Positions 1 through 12,100 of a DNA stretch of 64,000 bases are shown here, in pieces. The notes under the pieces were generated by a model, which saw nothing but the letters and a program-made list of their open reading frames with translations, searched no databases and was not told where the DNA came from. The stretch is from assembly GCA_002205965.3 (NCBI GenBank), contig NADL03000480.1:62001-126000 (forward strand), written 5' to 3'. The translations under genes and the position numbers were made by a program. This stretch comes from Kappaphycus alvarezii (lineage: Eukaryota; Rhodophyta; Florideophyceae; Gigartinales; Solieriaceae). Position 1 is the stretch's first letter. Each line of letters opens with the position of its first letter.

Positions 1-463
1 GTTGTCTGCCAACTTGCTTGACCTCCACTAAAGGAAGCAAGTTACTCGGCTTATATAGACCTTTGGCTACCCTAAAAGTCTTCAAACAAACAGACTAATA
101 ACCATAAAATGCATTCACGGGAATCGTGTGAACCAGAGAGACCATTAGAAGATATTTCCTCAAGGTAAATATCTAGGTGCCATACCCATGCCAGCCTCCT
201 ATCGGCCAGGGGTGGGAATTGATGTGGCCATTATATAGACCTTTCAGAGTCACTCGTAGTATCACCCACAACCTAGAACTGTACTGACATCCACTATGAC
301 AGTGTGTCCTAAAATAAAAAATCAACCGATGAATTTGCCACACTCACCCAAATTTAAAATATCTTGCAAATTCAAAAACTGTAAAAATATCTTCCCAGTT
401 CCAATACTGTATACAATTATGGTCCTCATCTAGATTTTTTCGTGTGCGAATTTGCGCACATCA
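1..463 (-). repeat. 3' LTR of the gypsy element (partial)
   Basis: Matches 4656-5118 base for base as far as I can check by eye. On the minus strand the LTR starts at 463 with TGATGTGCGC. A purine-rich stretch immediately precedes it (plus-strand 464-476 is pyrimidine-rich). The rest of the LTR lies left of the window. Confidence 0.95.
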
Positions 464-476
464 CGCCCTCCCGCTC
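464..476 (-). other. Polypurine tract of the gypsy element
   Basis: On the minus strand the bases just before the 3' LTR read GAGCGGGAGGGCG, directly followed by TGATG, the LTR start. This position and composition are typical of the tract that primes plus-strand synthesis, and it supports the LTR boundary at 463. Confidence 0.7.
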
Positions 477-496
477 AAGACGAACGTCCCGGCTCG

Positions 497-1581
497 TCAC
501 TGCTCTTCTTCTGTTTCCGTTAGTGTTCGCTGTCTTATTGATAAAATATATGGTCTCTCAAACGGGTACGGATGCAACTGATTACCAATATGATGTTCTA
601 AAAAGTAGGTTCGCATTACTGGTACCTCACTTTGTAGCATAGCCTCATATATTGGTTTGATAACATCGAGGTGGGGTTGAATACATTCTTCTTCCGTGAC
701 TCTTCCGAATCTTCCAAGAGTGAAAAAATATATGTGATATGCAAACTCTTCTGGAAGATGCCGGAGGAATGGATGCCGATAGGAAAAGAAGACGCGCATC
801 ATCAAGAACGAATCTTCGTAAGATAAGTGCGGTCCATGTAGCGCCCTAAAACATAAACAGATGCTTATCATGAAATAAGAAATGACCTGCGCATCGTTCG
901 CGTCCTCGGAGATATTGCGCAGCCAAAAAGATAATCTTCTTCTTCCGACTGTATGCTGTGCATGGTTGTGAAGGAGAGCTAGAGATGAAGTTGTGGTGGG
1001 CGGTCCCGATGAATGGCCGCGACCAGCTCCTGACGTACTGGGACCTGCACGAGGTCCTCTCGGGGGACGACCAGAACCTCTTTTGGGCGGGTTGCTGTCT
1101 CCCGAAGGTCCTCCTCTGGTCATCATCACTGCTTCAGGAGGATCCTCGCCGCCTCCAATGTTCCCAATTTGTGGCGGAGAAACGTAAGGTTCCCATAGAG
1201 GATACGGGACCAGTCTGTACTCCATATCCGGGGTAAGGCGTAACCTCTCAGTCGCACGTCTTGGTTGTTCTTGAGAAATACGTAAATTGGACGTATAATA
1301 TTCAGATACGTTTGCGACAAGTCTCCAGCAGCTACCATTCCATATCTTCCTATAGAGTAATGACATATTACCTCCACAAACTCTGGACCTGCTTCCGTGA
1401 ACCTTCCGTTTTGGAATGAAAATAGAACTCTTATTAATAGTCGGAAATCTTCTTCAGGTAGCAATGGTCCGTTCAACGTACGAAAACATAGGCATATATT
1501 AATGTAGAAATGGATGATTACGTGGAGTTCGTAGTAGTCCCGCGTAATCGAGATGATCCATTCCCAGGCCCTTTTTCCTCC
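497..1581 (-). CDS. Tandem unknown domains A and B at the end of gypsy pol
   Basis: The minus strand encodes two related copies of a domain I do not recognise. Copy A lies at about 1578-1169 and copy B at about 946-542. Both contain ICLCFR, a GP-L---ED pair, RV-FS, GR-G-V and I-PIY, and both end with a PYP-[LF]-[EW]-PY motif. Identity is roughly 40% by eye over the central 67 residues. A linker of about 75 residues rich in Gly, Pro, Ser and Arg joins them. Copy A changes reading frame once by -1 near 1260. Because other genes here show the same kind of -1 shift, this may be a consensus error or a real recoding site. The position after integrase is where gypsy elements may carry an envelope-like or accessory gene, but I see no signal peptide or membrane anchor. 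The C-terminus is acidic (ending TETEEEQ). Confidence 0.75.
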
Positions 1582-2448
1582 CATAGGAATCATTCTATAG
1601 TTAAAGATGAGTATGCCCCGTGGTTGCGCATAGTCCTGTGTGAGAAGGAATTCTTCAGGCCTCTGATGATAAGGGACCAGACGACGTGCATGGATAGCCC
1701 TCCTTGATCTCTTCCCTGAGCTTGAACAGAGCTGATAGTGCGGGTGTCTTTCCTCCGTGACGATGCAAGGGTTCGAGTACTTGGTTTGGAGGGCCGGCCA
1801 CTTCACAGCCTGCTGCATTGCTTTTCCATGTACTACAAGTACTTTAGTGCCAACTGAAAAGGTTCTGACTGCAGTTTCTGCATCCTTCTTTGGTGCGACC
1901 ACAACTGGAAACGACCATGGGGATGAAACTGGTCAAATAATATCATTTTTCAGCATACTTGTAACATTTTCTGAGATAAATTGGTCATATTTTGGCGGTT
2001 GACGTCTGGGCTTGTGGTAAATCGGTTGAGTGTCGGTAAGTTCGAACGAGTGAGTAACCGGTACACTTGCTTGTCTTAAATCTGATACACTCCATGCAAT
2101 TACTTCGGAAGATGTTAACATGTCAAAAATATCCGGTGAGTCGGCGGCGGGAATGTGCTGCACTTTTCCTTGGATTTCTGCCATTTGGCGCCCTTTTTCT
2201 TCTTCATTCTCAACCTCAATATTTTGAAGGACCTCTCCCGTCGTGCTCACATCTTCATGTATGGAATTCGACGTATTCTTATTTTCTTTGCAAAGGTAAT
2301 CTTCTTTCATGCTCCGAATTCTGTCCTTTGATTCGATATCATCGCAAAAAGAAACATATTCGGGTTTCAAACTTATCCTAGAATTCCAGTCGTCATCTGT
2401 TTCAAACCCAGAATCATAATCGTCCCATGCCATGTTCATTACCCCCAA
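1582..2448 (-). pseudogene. Gypsy pol remnant: RT start fused to integrase C-terminal tail
   Basis: The first part is acidic. It ends in the typical entry to a Ty3/gypsy reverse transcriptase: HSFELTDTQPIYHKPRRQPP, then a helix ending MLKNDII, then (after one TGA at about 1933) the SPWSFPVVVAPKKD motif. The usual next RT motifs are absent. In the same frame the text runs on as FSVGTKVLV and later RRAIHARRLVPY, which is the beta-barrel tail that follows the integrase catalytic core. An in-frame deletion of several kilobases has therefore joined the RT fingers to the integrase tail at about 1875. No catalytic residues of RT, RNase H or integrase remain. The reading frame continues directly into domain A. 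Confidence 0.8.
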
Positions 2449-2880
2449 GGGTACCCTTTTCCACTTCCGAAAGTGTTCGTTGGTTCCGAATCTTCGCTGT
2501 CATAGCTAGAAGTGAAATCTTCACTGTCCGTTTCTTTTAAATCTTCAGGATGCGTGCTTTTGTCGAAATCCAGGGGCATCTTCACGGTTCTGCCGTCAAT
2601 ATTAACTGAAACCATTTGATTGCCCAAGTCAATGCATGTCCCTAGTCTTTCCATGGTAGGGCAGCCAATGATTGCATCGAAAGGGAGATCAGGCATGACA
2701 AGAAAGTCTACATCAACTTTAGAGTCCCCAAAGAACACGGAAACATTGTCAACAGTGCCCATGCATTTTGAGACGGTTCCATCCGCTACAGTTATTTTTC
2801 GAGTCGTTGGAGTAATGTCGAGACCTAATCTGTCACCAAAGTTTCTGAAATGAGGTTTGGAACAGCACCCGAATCGAAGG
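2439..2880 (-). pseudogene. Gypsy aspartic protease (frameshifted)
   Basis: The catalytic DSGA motif is at 2875-2864. After a frame change it is followed by LGLDITPTTRKITVADG, then the flap-like strand VSVFFGDSKVDVDFLVMPDL and the hydrophobic-Gly motif AIIGCPTMERLG, which match a retroviral/retrotransposon pepsin-like protease. It would form a homodimer and cleave Gag-Pol. The 3' part is acidic and ends one frame out of step with the RT section, overlapping it by about 10 bases at a G run (2448), which could be a -1 frameshift site or an indel. Confidence 0.7.
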
Positions 2881-3252
2881 AGCCTGGGTTTTCATACCCA
2901 ATACTTTGACTGGTACCAGCTTAAGACGTCTTGGTGCTGTCGAGGCCGATTGAAGAAACAGTTTCTTACCCTTAGCGGACTTATTAGACCTGATAATTTT
3001 TTTGAGTTCTTTTCTCGCATCTCTGCGTCGCCCCTCAAAAGTTGACCAAACGTTCTCCCAGTTGGGGCCGATGCAAGCTCAGCCACCAAATTGTACCTCT
3101 TCACATACTCTAGTACGTCCTTAGAGATACTCTTACTTTCTTACTCTTTTTCGTCTTCTTGGCCGGAGTGACTCCTACTCCTGGAACAACTTGATCAGAC
3201 CTCTTGGTTCGAGGAGGTACAGGTGCTGGGATATGCTCCAGCATTCCATAAT
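2881..3252 (-). other. Gag-protease junction of the gypsy element, no intact frame
   Basis: Between the gag stop and the protease motif there is no long frame. Short stretches rich in Lys and Arg appear in alternate frames, as expected for the linker between nucleocapsid and protease with a few indels. Confidence 0.5.
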
Positions 3253-4266
3253 CTAGCCTAGGTTTTTCGATAAAATGTTCCCTTCCCCATCCCTTTTTGT
3301 CACATTGACTTGACTAATCTCTTCAGCGATGGATACGTTACCGGCATCCGTCAACCTTTGATCCCTTCTATTTTGCAAGATTTTCACCTCTGGTCCTGAC
3401 TCACTCCTTGCTTCCGATAAATTTGCTCTTCTGTTGTCTTTAGACCAGCAGTTACTTTCATGATGCCCATATCGACCGCACTTTCCACAACGAGTGTTTC
3501 TATGTGGATTATCAGGACACCTGTTTGCAAAGTGTCCAGGCTTGTGACAGTAAGAACAGACTTCTGCGGCCTTAGGGGCCCCAGACTGGTTCTTCTTAAT
3601 GGTAAGAGTAAGGCTTTCCAACTGCGAGGTTATCATGTCAAGTCGATTATCGAATCGGGTTTCCAACCTTTCTTCCAAGTTTTTGACATCGCTCCTGACA
3701 GATTCTAATGCCGCTGCACTAGTAGCCGGCCTTTGATAATTCTTTTCAGGATGTACGATAGACATCGATGTGCGGGTTTCCCTCGGTACCTCACTCAGTG
3801 ACTGAAACGTCTCCGAATTTTTGACAAATTCTACTATGGTACCCTTCAGTTCATCAAAAGTGTGAGGGCCCTTGATGAGGAGGAAATCAGAGAGCCGCTT
3901 ATCCCCCATAGCCGCCTTACGCAGCATTCCGTACTTGGCTTGGGCGTTGAACCCAGCCTTTTCATAAAGATCACACAAGTACACCAATGAGCTTAACAAA
4001 TCGTCGAAGTTGAGCCGGGCCTCTATGGCGGTACGAATCATCTCATCTGGTTCTACCTCCTTAGCATACTCTTTCACAAGCCACTCACATACGTCACCGA
4101 AGTTACGCCCATTCCCGTTAAGAGACCACCCGTCGATAAACTTGGACTTATATTTGTGCTTTGCGTCACCATGAAGATAGGCAAAGATACTTGCGGCCTT
4201 CTCTTCATCGCCCTTCTCACGCATCACAACGTTGACATGTATAGAGAAACTCCTCAACGTCTTCAT
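3253..4266 (-). CDS. Gypsy Gag with two CCHC zinc knuckles
   Basis: A 337-residue open frame. The first half (about 20-165) is helical and resembles a Ty3/gypsy capsid, with aromatic and Leu-rich helices such as EWLVKEYAKEVEPDEMI. Residues about 180-225 are predicted coiled coil. Two nucleocapsid zinc knuckles follow, at residues 237-250 (CSYCHKPGHFANRC) and 260-273 (CGKCGRYGHHESNC). Gag packages the element RNA into virus-like particles in the cytoplasm. It is intact, unlike pol, which fits a deletion derivative that could still be packaged by itself or by a relative. The start at 4266 lies just inside the putative primer-binding site. Confidence 0.88.
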   Translation of the reverse strand: MKTLRSFSIHVNVVMREKGDEEKAASIFAYLHGDAKHKYKSKFIDGWSLNGNGRNFGDVCEWLVKEYAKEVEPDEMIRTAIEARLNFDDLLSSLVYLCDLYEKAGFNAQAKYGMLRKAAMGDKRLSDFLLIKGPHTFDELKGTIVEFVKNSETFQSLSEVPRETRTSMSIVHPEKNYQRPATSAAALESVRSDVKNLEERLETRFDNRLDMITSQLESLTLTIKKNQSGAPKAAEVCSYCHKPGHFANRCPDNPHRNTRCGKCGRYGHHESNCWSKDNRRANLSEARSESGPEVKILQNRRDQRLTDAGNVSIAEEISQVNVTKRDGEGNILSKNLG

Positions 4267-4380
4267 TCTTGCCCCCTGTGAACGTTATAAGAGCAGCGTT
4301 GAGATCCATGATTACAGAAAAGAAATCCCCTCGAACGGTTCCCTAAGACTGCTCAACTCGAATACCTCGGGTGCAACCCC

Positions 4381-4396
4381 CTCCACAAGAGTACCA
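4381..4396 (-). promoter_or_regulatory. Putative tRNA primer-binding site of the gypsy element
   Basis: On the minus strand, two bases after the inner LTR end, the sequence reads TGGTACTCTTGTGG. A PBS begins TGG because tRNAs end CCA, and a gap of about 2 bases is common. I cannot say which tRNA it pairs with. Confidence 0.5.
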
Positions 4397-4398
4397 AA

Positions 4399-5118
4399 TG
4401 ATAGGGGCAAATCGTCGGGAGAAGAGATACTTAGAACCAACTACCCCAAGACGGAGGTTTTGCGAGCGACAAAAGTGCTACCGTGGTATAGTTGAACAAA
4501 TAAAAAGCAGTGTATATGGGAGAGAGTTGATAGGACTACAAGCAAGTATAAAAGGGGCAGCGTCTACCACTGATGCTCTGCGACCAGCTTAGGAAAAAGT
4601 TTTCTTGGGTCTGAAGTTGACTCTCAACTTCCTACTACTCGGAGCTTGACCTGAAGTTGTCTGCCAACTTGCTTGACCTCCACTAAAGGAAGCAAGTTAC
4701 TCGGCTTATATAGACCTTTGGCTACCCTAAAAGTCTTCAAACAAACAGACTAATAACCATAAAATGCATTCACGGGAATCGTGTGAACCAGAGAGACCAT
4801 TAGAAGATATTTCCTCAAGGTAAATATCTAGGTGCCATACCCATGCCAGCCTCCTATCGGCCAGGGGTGGGAATTGATGTGGCCATTATATAGACCTTTC
4901 AGAGTCACTCGTAGTATCACCCACAACCTAGAACTGTACTGACATCCACTATGACAGTGTGTCCTAAAATAAAAAATCAACCGATGAATTTGCCACACTC
5001 ACCCAAATTTAAAATATCTTGCAAATTCAAAAACTGTAAAAATATCTTCCCAGTTCCAATACTGTATACAATTATGGTCCTCATCTAGATTTTTTCGTGT
5101 GCGAATTTGCGCACATCA
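4399..5118 (-). repeat. 5' LTR of the gypsy element (about 720 bp)
   Basis: The right boundary (CA at 5117-5118) comes from the match to the other LTR. The left boundary (TG at 4399) is supported by the decayed LTR at 5655, whose similarity starts at the same TGATAGG. On the minus strand it should contain the element's promoter and polyadenylation signals. Confidence 0.8.
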
Positions 5119-5654
5119 GCCCTATCCTACGCTTCTTTCCACTTCATATATAACGTCAGGATGCCAACCTCTGAGGGTACATATTAGCATGAGGACGAGT
5201 ATGCCTCGGGAGAAAGTAGCTATGAAGGGATAGTACCTTCTGTACTTCGCTGGTCGGTTTCGTTCAGGGAGGTCACAAGGTTGAACGTTTTGAATCCCCT
5301 GGTCGATTGCCCGAGTTAATTGATGAAAGTTATATAAGAAAGTCAGCCCCTCCGTGGCTTCCCATACCCGGATATCCGGTCATGTGCAGTGAAGACCCTC
5401 TTGTGATCCTAAAACGGGATGACGGGCATATCTGCCAAGCCCCGGTCCAAAAGATTCACTTGGCGGTCGTGGTGAGTAGATGAAAATAACTTCCTTTGCA
5501 CCAAATAATTCCAAGAAGAAGCAGTCATTGAAAATGTTCACTACTGAAAAGAACGCAAAAAGATACGATAGTTATTCGACAGAGGAATGTTGGAAACATG
5601 TGCACTGTGATGGGAAAATACTGGAATAGGTGGAAATATTAACACCAAACACCC
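5119..5654. other. Intergenic flank between the gypsy element and an older LTR
   Basis: No open frame or motif recognised. Composition is intermediate, less AT-rich than the tract further right. It could be further decayed gypsy DNA, but I see no clear match. Confidence 0.4.
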
Positions 5655-6100
5655 TGATAGGAATAAGTCGGCGAGGAGTAGAATTTCTGAACTAACTATC
5701 CCTAGACGAAGGTGTTGCGAGCGAAAAAGTACTACCCTACTATAATAGTGGGAACGCGAAGAGGTGGGTAAGGATGGGGGGTCAAGAGGCCGTAAATGGG
5801 TCTAGAAGGGCAGGTCTTACCATTTATCCTCAGTAGAAACCATGAACGAGACACCCATTAGTTCAGAAGTTGAATTTCAACTTCTCAACTGTTTGGGTCC
5901 TCACTTGGAAGTTGTCTGCCAACTTTTCTGACTTTCCTTAAAGGATGGGTTTAGTCAACTTACATAGAATTTTCGGCTAACTATAAAGCTCAAAAAATAC
6001 ATACTAAATACCATGAAATGTATCCGATGAAGTTTGGTGACTAAAAAGACTAATAGTAGATACTTTCAGGACAAATATCTACATTTACTACTCAAGAGCA
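5655..6100 (-). repeat. Decayed partial LTR of the same gypsy family
   Basis: From TGATAGG at 5655 this stretch follows the 4399-4850 LTR with many substitutions and indels. Shared landmarks include the GTCGG-GA block, TTGCGAGCGA-AAAGT, GAAGTTGTCTGCCAACTT, and GACTAATA near the end. Similarity fades at about 6090. It is in the same orientation as the young element, so it is a solo or truncated LTR much older than its neighbour. Confidence 0.8.
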
Positions 6101-9100
6101 CAATTTTTGAGGTCAGAGAAAAACAATTAACCCATAATATCAATACTTCCATTACAATCCTACAAAATAGCTTGAACGTCTCATAATCGTAGAGAGAATC
6201 CTCAGACATATCGAAATCATCCAAATTTTCTTCATGATTGTCAACCTCCCCTCCATTCCCAACAGAGAAGTATGACATTACGATGAAACCCTCACACTCA
6301 CTTTATCCTTTGCAAGACGCAGAAAAGTCCCCACGTTTGTACCCCGACGGCTCCCACTAGTCTAACCAGCCCCTCTAATCTTCAGAGTCTTCCTCACCCA
6401 CCTCATTCTCTTTTCATCTTTTGCCTCCCCGACGAATTGTATGTGAGCCCAATCCCTTATGTAATCATACTTTAACCTCCTGAGGTATTCTTCTTAGTTT
6501 GTAGGACCAATACAGGCCGGCCCGTGATTGATTTTTGATAGTGCAGAAGGAGCTGCGGTTGGCCATCTCGATAGAAAATTAAGAGGGTGTGCAGATTAGC
6601 TCATGGCTACTTGATAGAAGGGATGATGATTCACGACGCTGCTACAGAGGTGTAAATTGGCACATGCAATCTATAGTTTTCACAGCCATGTTTGCATAAA
6701 AATGGAGGCTGTACTGTTGCTTTAAATGTGCCCCAATTTGTGATCATTGGGTAAATATCCGTAAAAATATGATGGAAGTGAATTTAGGGGAAGAGCATAT
6801 AGCAAATTAAAATGTTTCTTCCAAAAAGTGATGACCAAAACATTTTTGTATAAAATAAAATTGGTGGTAAAAAGTGAGTAGGGTGCTCATAAAAAGGAAC
6901 AGTTTCGAGGTAACGTTTTCAAAAACGTAAAAGAGATAACTGGTCTTTTGTAGAACGACGTCACTGACAAGTTCGAGGGCATATTAAAGATTCATAGAGA
7001 ACCAATTTACTCTCGAAAGTCCTCTTCATGGGGAAGCTGCAAGCGAAAAAGTACAGTTTCCTCCTGGCTTAAAACGAAGGATAAATAGATAAAGAGGGGC
7101 TCAATTTATTTAAATACTTCAATGGGATTGTTTATATGAGAAATATGACAAGTTTTCTGCCTCTATCGCTACGTGGATTTCCAATTATTCATTTGTATGG
7201 TACATATGTAAATCAGCCCAAGATAGTCGTGTGTCCGACACGTGCCTGTATCATGTTTCTATGTTAATGGCCCCGCTGGCATTTTCAGCACATAATGGTA
7301 ATGTGATGTAGGCGAGTGCTGCACAAATGCCTATTCAACTCAGAAATGGCAGTTTCATCTAAAAATAATGTGTACTGAATTGCCTTAAGAAAAGCTTTTC
7401 TTATAATTATGGCATGAATTCAATCCTCCAATCTTCAAATTTAAGGTTAGAACTGAAAGGTACTTTAAAAGATTGATGAATCCAAAACAGTGCGCATATT
7501 TATTTGCAATCGGGCGAAATTCCTAAATTTAGCCCTTCAAAACATTAAACCTGGTATAGTTATCTCTGATGATATCTTCAAATACTCAGAAAACATAAAG
7601 TTTTAAAATTTCTCACTGTCAATTTGCCGAGCTACACATTCTAAAAAATACCTTTCTCCCCCTGAATTATAATTAACCATTCCAATTCATAGAATGGAAG
7701 CGTTTTATGACATATTTTGCGTCTGCCATATCTACAAAAGCGCCATGTTTACTGATATATTTGGATATGAGCGCTTTTAAGCTTTTAAATTGAGCCCAGA
7801 ATAAGATTTTACTAGGAGAAAAAGAGGGCCGCTTGGCTTACGCGAATAGTATAGAAATGACTGACTTGAACATCAAGCAGCATCTTTATTGATGTGATCT
7901 GTATATAGTCCTCTTCCAGACAATAACGACAGATCTTAGGAATATCGCATCTAGTTTTGTCAATTATTTCCAAACTTTCAAGAATGAAGATTTTTCCAAC
8001 ATGTTATCCAAAATTATGTTCTATGTAAATTTTAGGCCTATATCCCTGTGCTTTTGATCCTTTAGGATCAATTTTTTTCTTTACAACTATGTATAAGCAA
8101 CAGTTTAAAACTCTGTAGCCTCTAAATATCAGGACTTATCACACGCATGATCACAAAAGGACTCAACACAAAATTATGGATCAGAACTCCAATAATATAG
8201 CAGGATACAGACTATTTTTTATTTCCAGTGCATTGATTGGCTTTAAATTAGGCAACTACAAAGAATCTACAGGAATGAAATTATTTGAAATCCTAAGCTG
8301 AATTGGTTCGTGGTAACGAGAAATTTAAAAGCTTTTGGGCTCCCAATAGATTTCGTGCGTCTTCTGAAGCTATGATAGAGTTTTAAATGGAATTAAACAC
8401 TTCTTCGTTATATCTAGTGATTGAAATGTCGTAAATGATAGAAGAAATCCAAAAAATTCGGCTTAATTATCACCACCTCCATTGAAACTAACTTTCGCTC
8501 AGTTTAGGAAACCGTTAAAAAAGTTACAAATAAGTTCAGAGTTGTCCTTTAGTTTTATACCTTTTGAAATGTTACCCAAATTGTAGATGTGAGATTAAAA
8601 GATAAGAACTATGGGGTAAAGATATTCATTACTGGAAGTAATCAATGTAACCGCAACAGACAACTAATTAGCTTTACTGTCCAGATGCGGCAAAAGCATA
8701 CATAGGTTTGGTGTTAAATTATAAGAAAAGGACATGTCTCATTTAAAAAATTTGTAAAATTGTAGGAATGAGCATTTTTCCGAAAAAATGGATTAATTTG
8801 CTGATTTTTGATTTTTAGCCATCATACCAAGTATTTCATATCATTGATGTTAAATGAGTGCTTTATGAACTCTGATCATTTTCTATTGTTGTAGACAGAA
8901 ATATAGCTCATTAGGTAAAAAATAAAAAGCGAAATAGGTATACAAGAGGAGTGGCTTCGATGATAAAATTTTGAAGTTAATGACAAAAGGTACTGGAAAA
9001 TATTCTTTTGGAGTAGCTCGAGGCACCTTTTCTATAGGTTCAAATTTCAGAGGATGAAAATCATTGATAACTTGAATTACAGCGAAAAAGAAAGCAATGT

Positions 9101-12100
9101 GAGTCTGTTGTCGACATGAAGCAATTCAATGTATATTTTAGGTATTTTCTAGTGAGAGGGCCAGGAATGAGAGATTAAACTTCCCTGGGGTCCTCAAGAA
9201 GCCCTTTGAGAGAAAAAAAAGATGTTTAAATAATAACTAGGTAGCCACAACCCAAAATAATGTAGTATAGTGCACTCAAAAGTGATTTAAGTGAATATGA
9301 TTATGCTTCACTTCCAAATATTATTGATAAAGTATGGTCATTACGCATTTTTCAGCCAGACATCTTCAGATATGTATCAGTGAAGCTTCAAATTCAAATG
9401 TTTCGTTAGCGATTCAATAAATATTATTCGGTTGTAATCGAAAGATTGTGCATCCAAAATGAATTCAGACTGGAAAAATATGATTGAATTGCTGTAAAAT
9501 AATCGTTGGAGAATTCTGCAATATTTTTGCGCAAAATTGCAGATTTTTGACCTATTAGTGTAGTGAAAAGGGCAACTAAACCGCTATACCTTTAAAATGT
9601 TTTAAATTTTTGGCGCATTTGTAATTTGATGGATCAAATGCACTGAGAAATGCATAGAAACTGCGCTACACCTCCCTTCAACAGTTTCCCATCCTATTAA
9701 TGCTCATTCCAGCCTGCATTGCCTTCAAAACCTAGCTGGAGCAGCTGAACCCCGGGTTGAACAACACACATCCCCTCCTTCAAAGAGCCAAAAACCTTTA
9801 AATACCGATGAAAACACTTCAGCGACTGAAAATTTGCGCAGTAGTCGTAGAACGAAATCGAAATAAGTTGCCTCTTCACAAGCGCCTACGATGAATGCTT
9901 TGGGATAGGATGGATACAGGGCAAGGGATACTGCTGTAAGAAAGGGTAAAAGGCTATCAGGTAGTACTAAAGGAATTACGGGGGTTTCCAGGCGTAGTTG
10001 CAGATGTGTAATAGGCGTCAGTAAAGAAGCTTCCTTACAGTTTTTGAATTATAGATTAATTGCAGTTTAATAACTGAATTTTTGGAAGGCATAATATATG
10101 TATTTATTCAGTCAGGAGTATAATTATTAAGCTACTTCTTTTATTGTTGGTATATCTCAAAGAAAATTTCTATGAATTTGGAAATATAATAAAAATTTAT
10201 TGCTCTAGTTCATCCCTTTCTGTCCGGACTGCTGAAGCAGGGAATTAATTTAATATTTTGAACCACACAAAGCATTATAATCTTCTGAATTCATACAAAG
10301 ATAAAGTAAATTTTTTCGCTGATTCATTTTTCCATTTATGACTTATGGGGCGATGTATATATTTATATTTTAAGGGATGGAATGCAATTCTGGGAGCTCG
10401 ATAATACTTTCCGCATGCAGAATACCTAAAAATTTCCGAAGTCTATCAGTTGGCTTTTAAAAGTTCTTTACCGCTTTAAATGAAAAAATAAGCCACTAAT
10501 GTATTTTAGTTTGGATTCAATAGCGCGATTAACATCGAGCAAAATTTTTCCGAGTGATTTAATGTAACTAAATTGATCAATTGCTTCGAGAGGGAAACGT
10601 ACCGATTGAGATAGATTAACACATTTTTATTTCGTAAATTCGTCAGAGGTGCAGTTTGATGCGCTAAAGTGATCGATATATTAAGCATGGTATTTCGCTA
10701 CGATTCGACATGTTAGGGAATGATTATGCTCGGGGAGTTTCATCAATAACTGAAACGCGCCACCATCACTATGGAAAATAGAATGTATAAATCACGCGTT
10801 TTTGCTAAGCGGACTGAACTTGGTGTGAAAATAGGTCTTACGAAAGAATACCTGAGTCAAGCAAATAATTAACCGACGTGCTGAAATTTCATCTCAACCA
10901 GACTTGAAACATGGTCTTAATTTTATTTTTCGCCTCTTCGAGAATATTTACGCAATAAATCATTATCTATAAATTGAATATCTTAATAGATAAAGTACTG
11001 AAAAAAGTTGATTTTCCCCAGAAACACTTTAAACTTATCTTCTTTATCAAGATATTGATCTGCAGAAATTGTACTCCTGAAATCCATAGAATGTAAAACT
11101 ATTGTGAAGGAATTTCATTTAAATTTGTCAACTGTTTGAGTAAGTGATTTTTTTGAAAGAATAGTACCCTCCTGAAGGACTCAGTCAAATGTTCGTCGAG
11201 TTATAATTTTAAGGCCCGATTGTACTAAGCGTAATAAAGTCTGTGAGGCTTCCAATAAAGATTTTTAATTTAGATGAATCTAATTTAAAGGTTATAGAAA
11301 GATATCAGAATTTCAACTGAATTTTAATTCTCACGCATAGAAATTACTCGTGCAAATGAAAAGGTCTGGAATTACCAGTCCTTCAACCTTAAATAAAGTA
11401 AAGTAATGCAAATTAAGTCTGAAGCAGATTTGAAACAAACGAAGGGACGTCACGTGAGTTTATTGTTTCCCAAAATATCACCCAAAGAAATTATTACCAA
11501 TTCGAAGGAATTTTTCATAAAATAGAACAAAGGGACTGGTAAATTATACTTTTCTCCTGACTTCCAAAAATTTCCACTTAATTTGAGCTTTCTGATTATT
11601 TTAGAGTGATAGAAGAATATAGAAGAGAAATATTACTGAAAGGGATTTTAGGATAATTACTTTTACAGTTGTGCGCGTTCCCGGGGTTTTCCAAACTGGT
11701 GCCAGCAATTATGGATACCGGCCGACATTGTAAAGTGCATTACAGTGTATGACTGGAATAATTGTATCAAATAACACCTATTGCATTGGAAAATAAGGTT
11801 TGAGAGTTCAGAGGCACAGAAAAGATCTAAAATATCGAAACGGTTAAGTATTATGTGCGTATAAGGTCACTATGAAAAGTATTTGAGACGGTATTTTACG
11901 CCATAAAACGACAGTTACCGCAACTTAGTTGCAATAAGAGTAATTTACCATCCATTTAACTCCCCTCTCGCGGTCAAGGACATATTTATTTCCAGGCTGT
12001 TCCCCTTTCACTCTTCCTCTGTCTTAATATCTTTCTACATTCTACTACACAGCAATATCACATCTATTCTATCTTAAAGAAAAAATAATGGTCTGCGAGA

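Larger units (their letters stand above)
1..5118 (-). mobile_element. Ty3/gypsy LTR retrotransposon, left end cut by the window, pol core deleted
   Basis: A minus-strand LTR element. The 463 bases at 1-463 recur at 4656-5118 and look identical by eye, so the insertion is recent. Reading leftwards it has the 5' LTR, a putative primer-binding site, gag with two zinc knuckles, a retroviral-type aspartic protease, the first part of a reverse transcriptase, an integrase C-terminal tail, and then two copies of an unknown domain before the polypurine tract and 3' LTR. The RT core, RNase H and integrase catalytic core are missing. This element therefore probably cannot move by itself and would need enzymes from an intact relative. 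The right flank begins GCCCT. The left flank, needed to confirm a target duplication, is outside the window. Confidence 0.93.

Noticed and set aside
7020..7060. Another possible gypsy LTR fragment (GCAAGCGAAAAAGTAC)
   Set aside because: Only about 20 bases resemble the LTR block TTGCGAGCGAAAAAGT. Flanks do not align.
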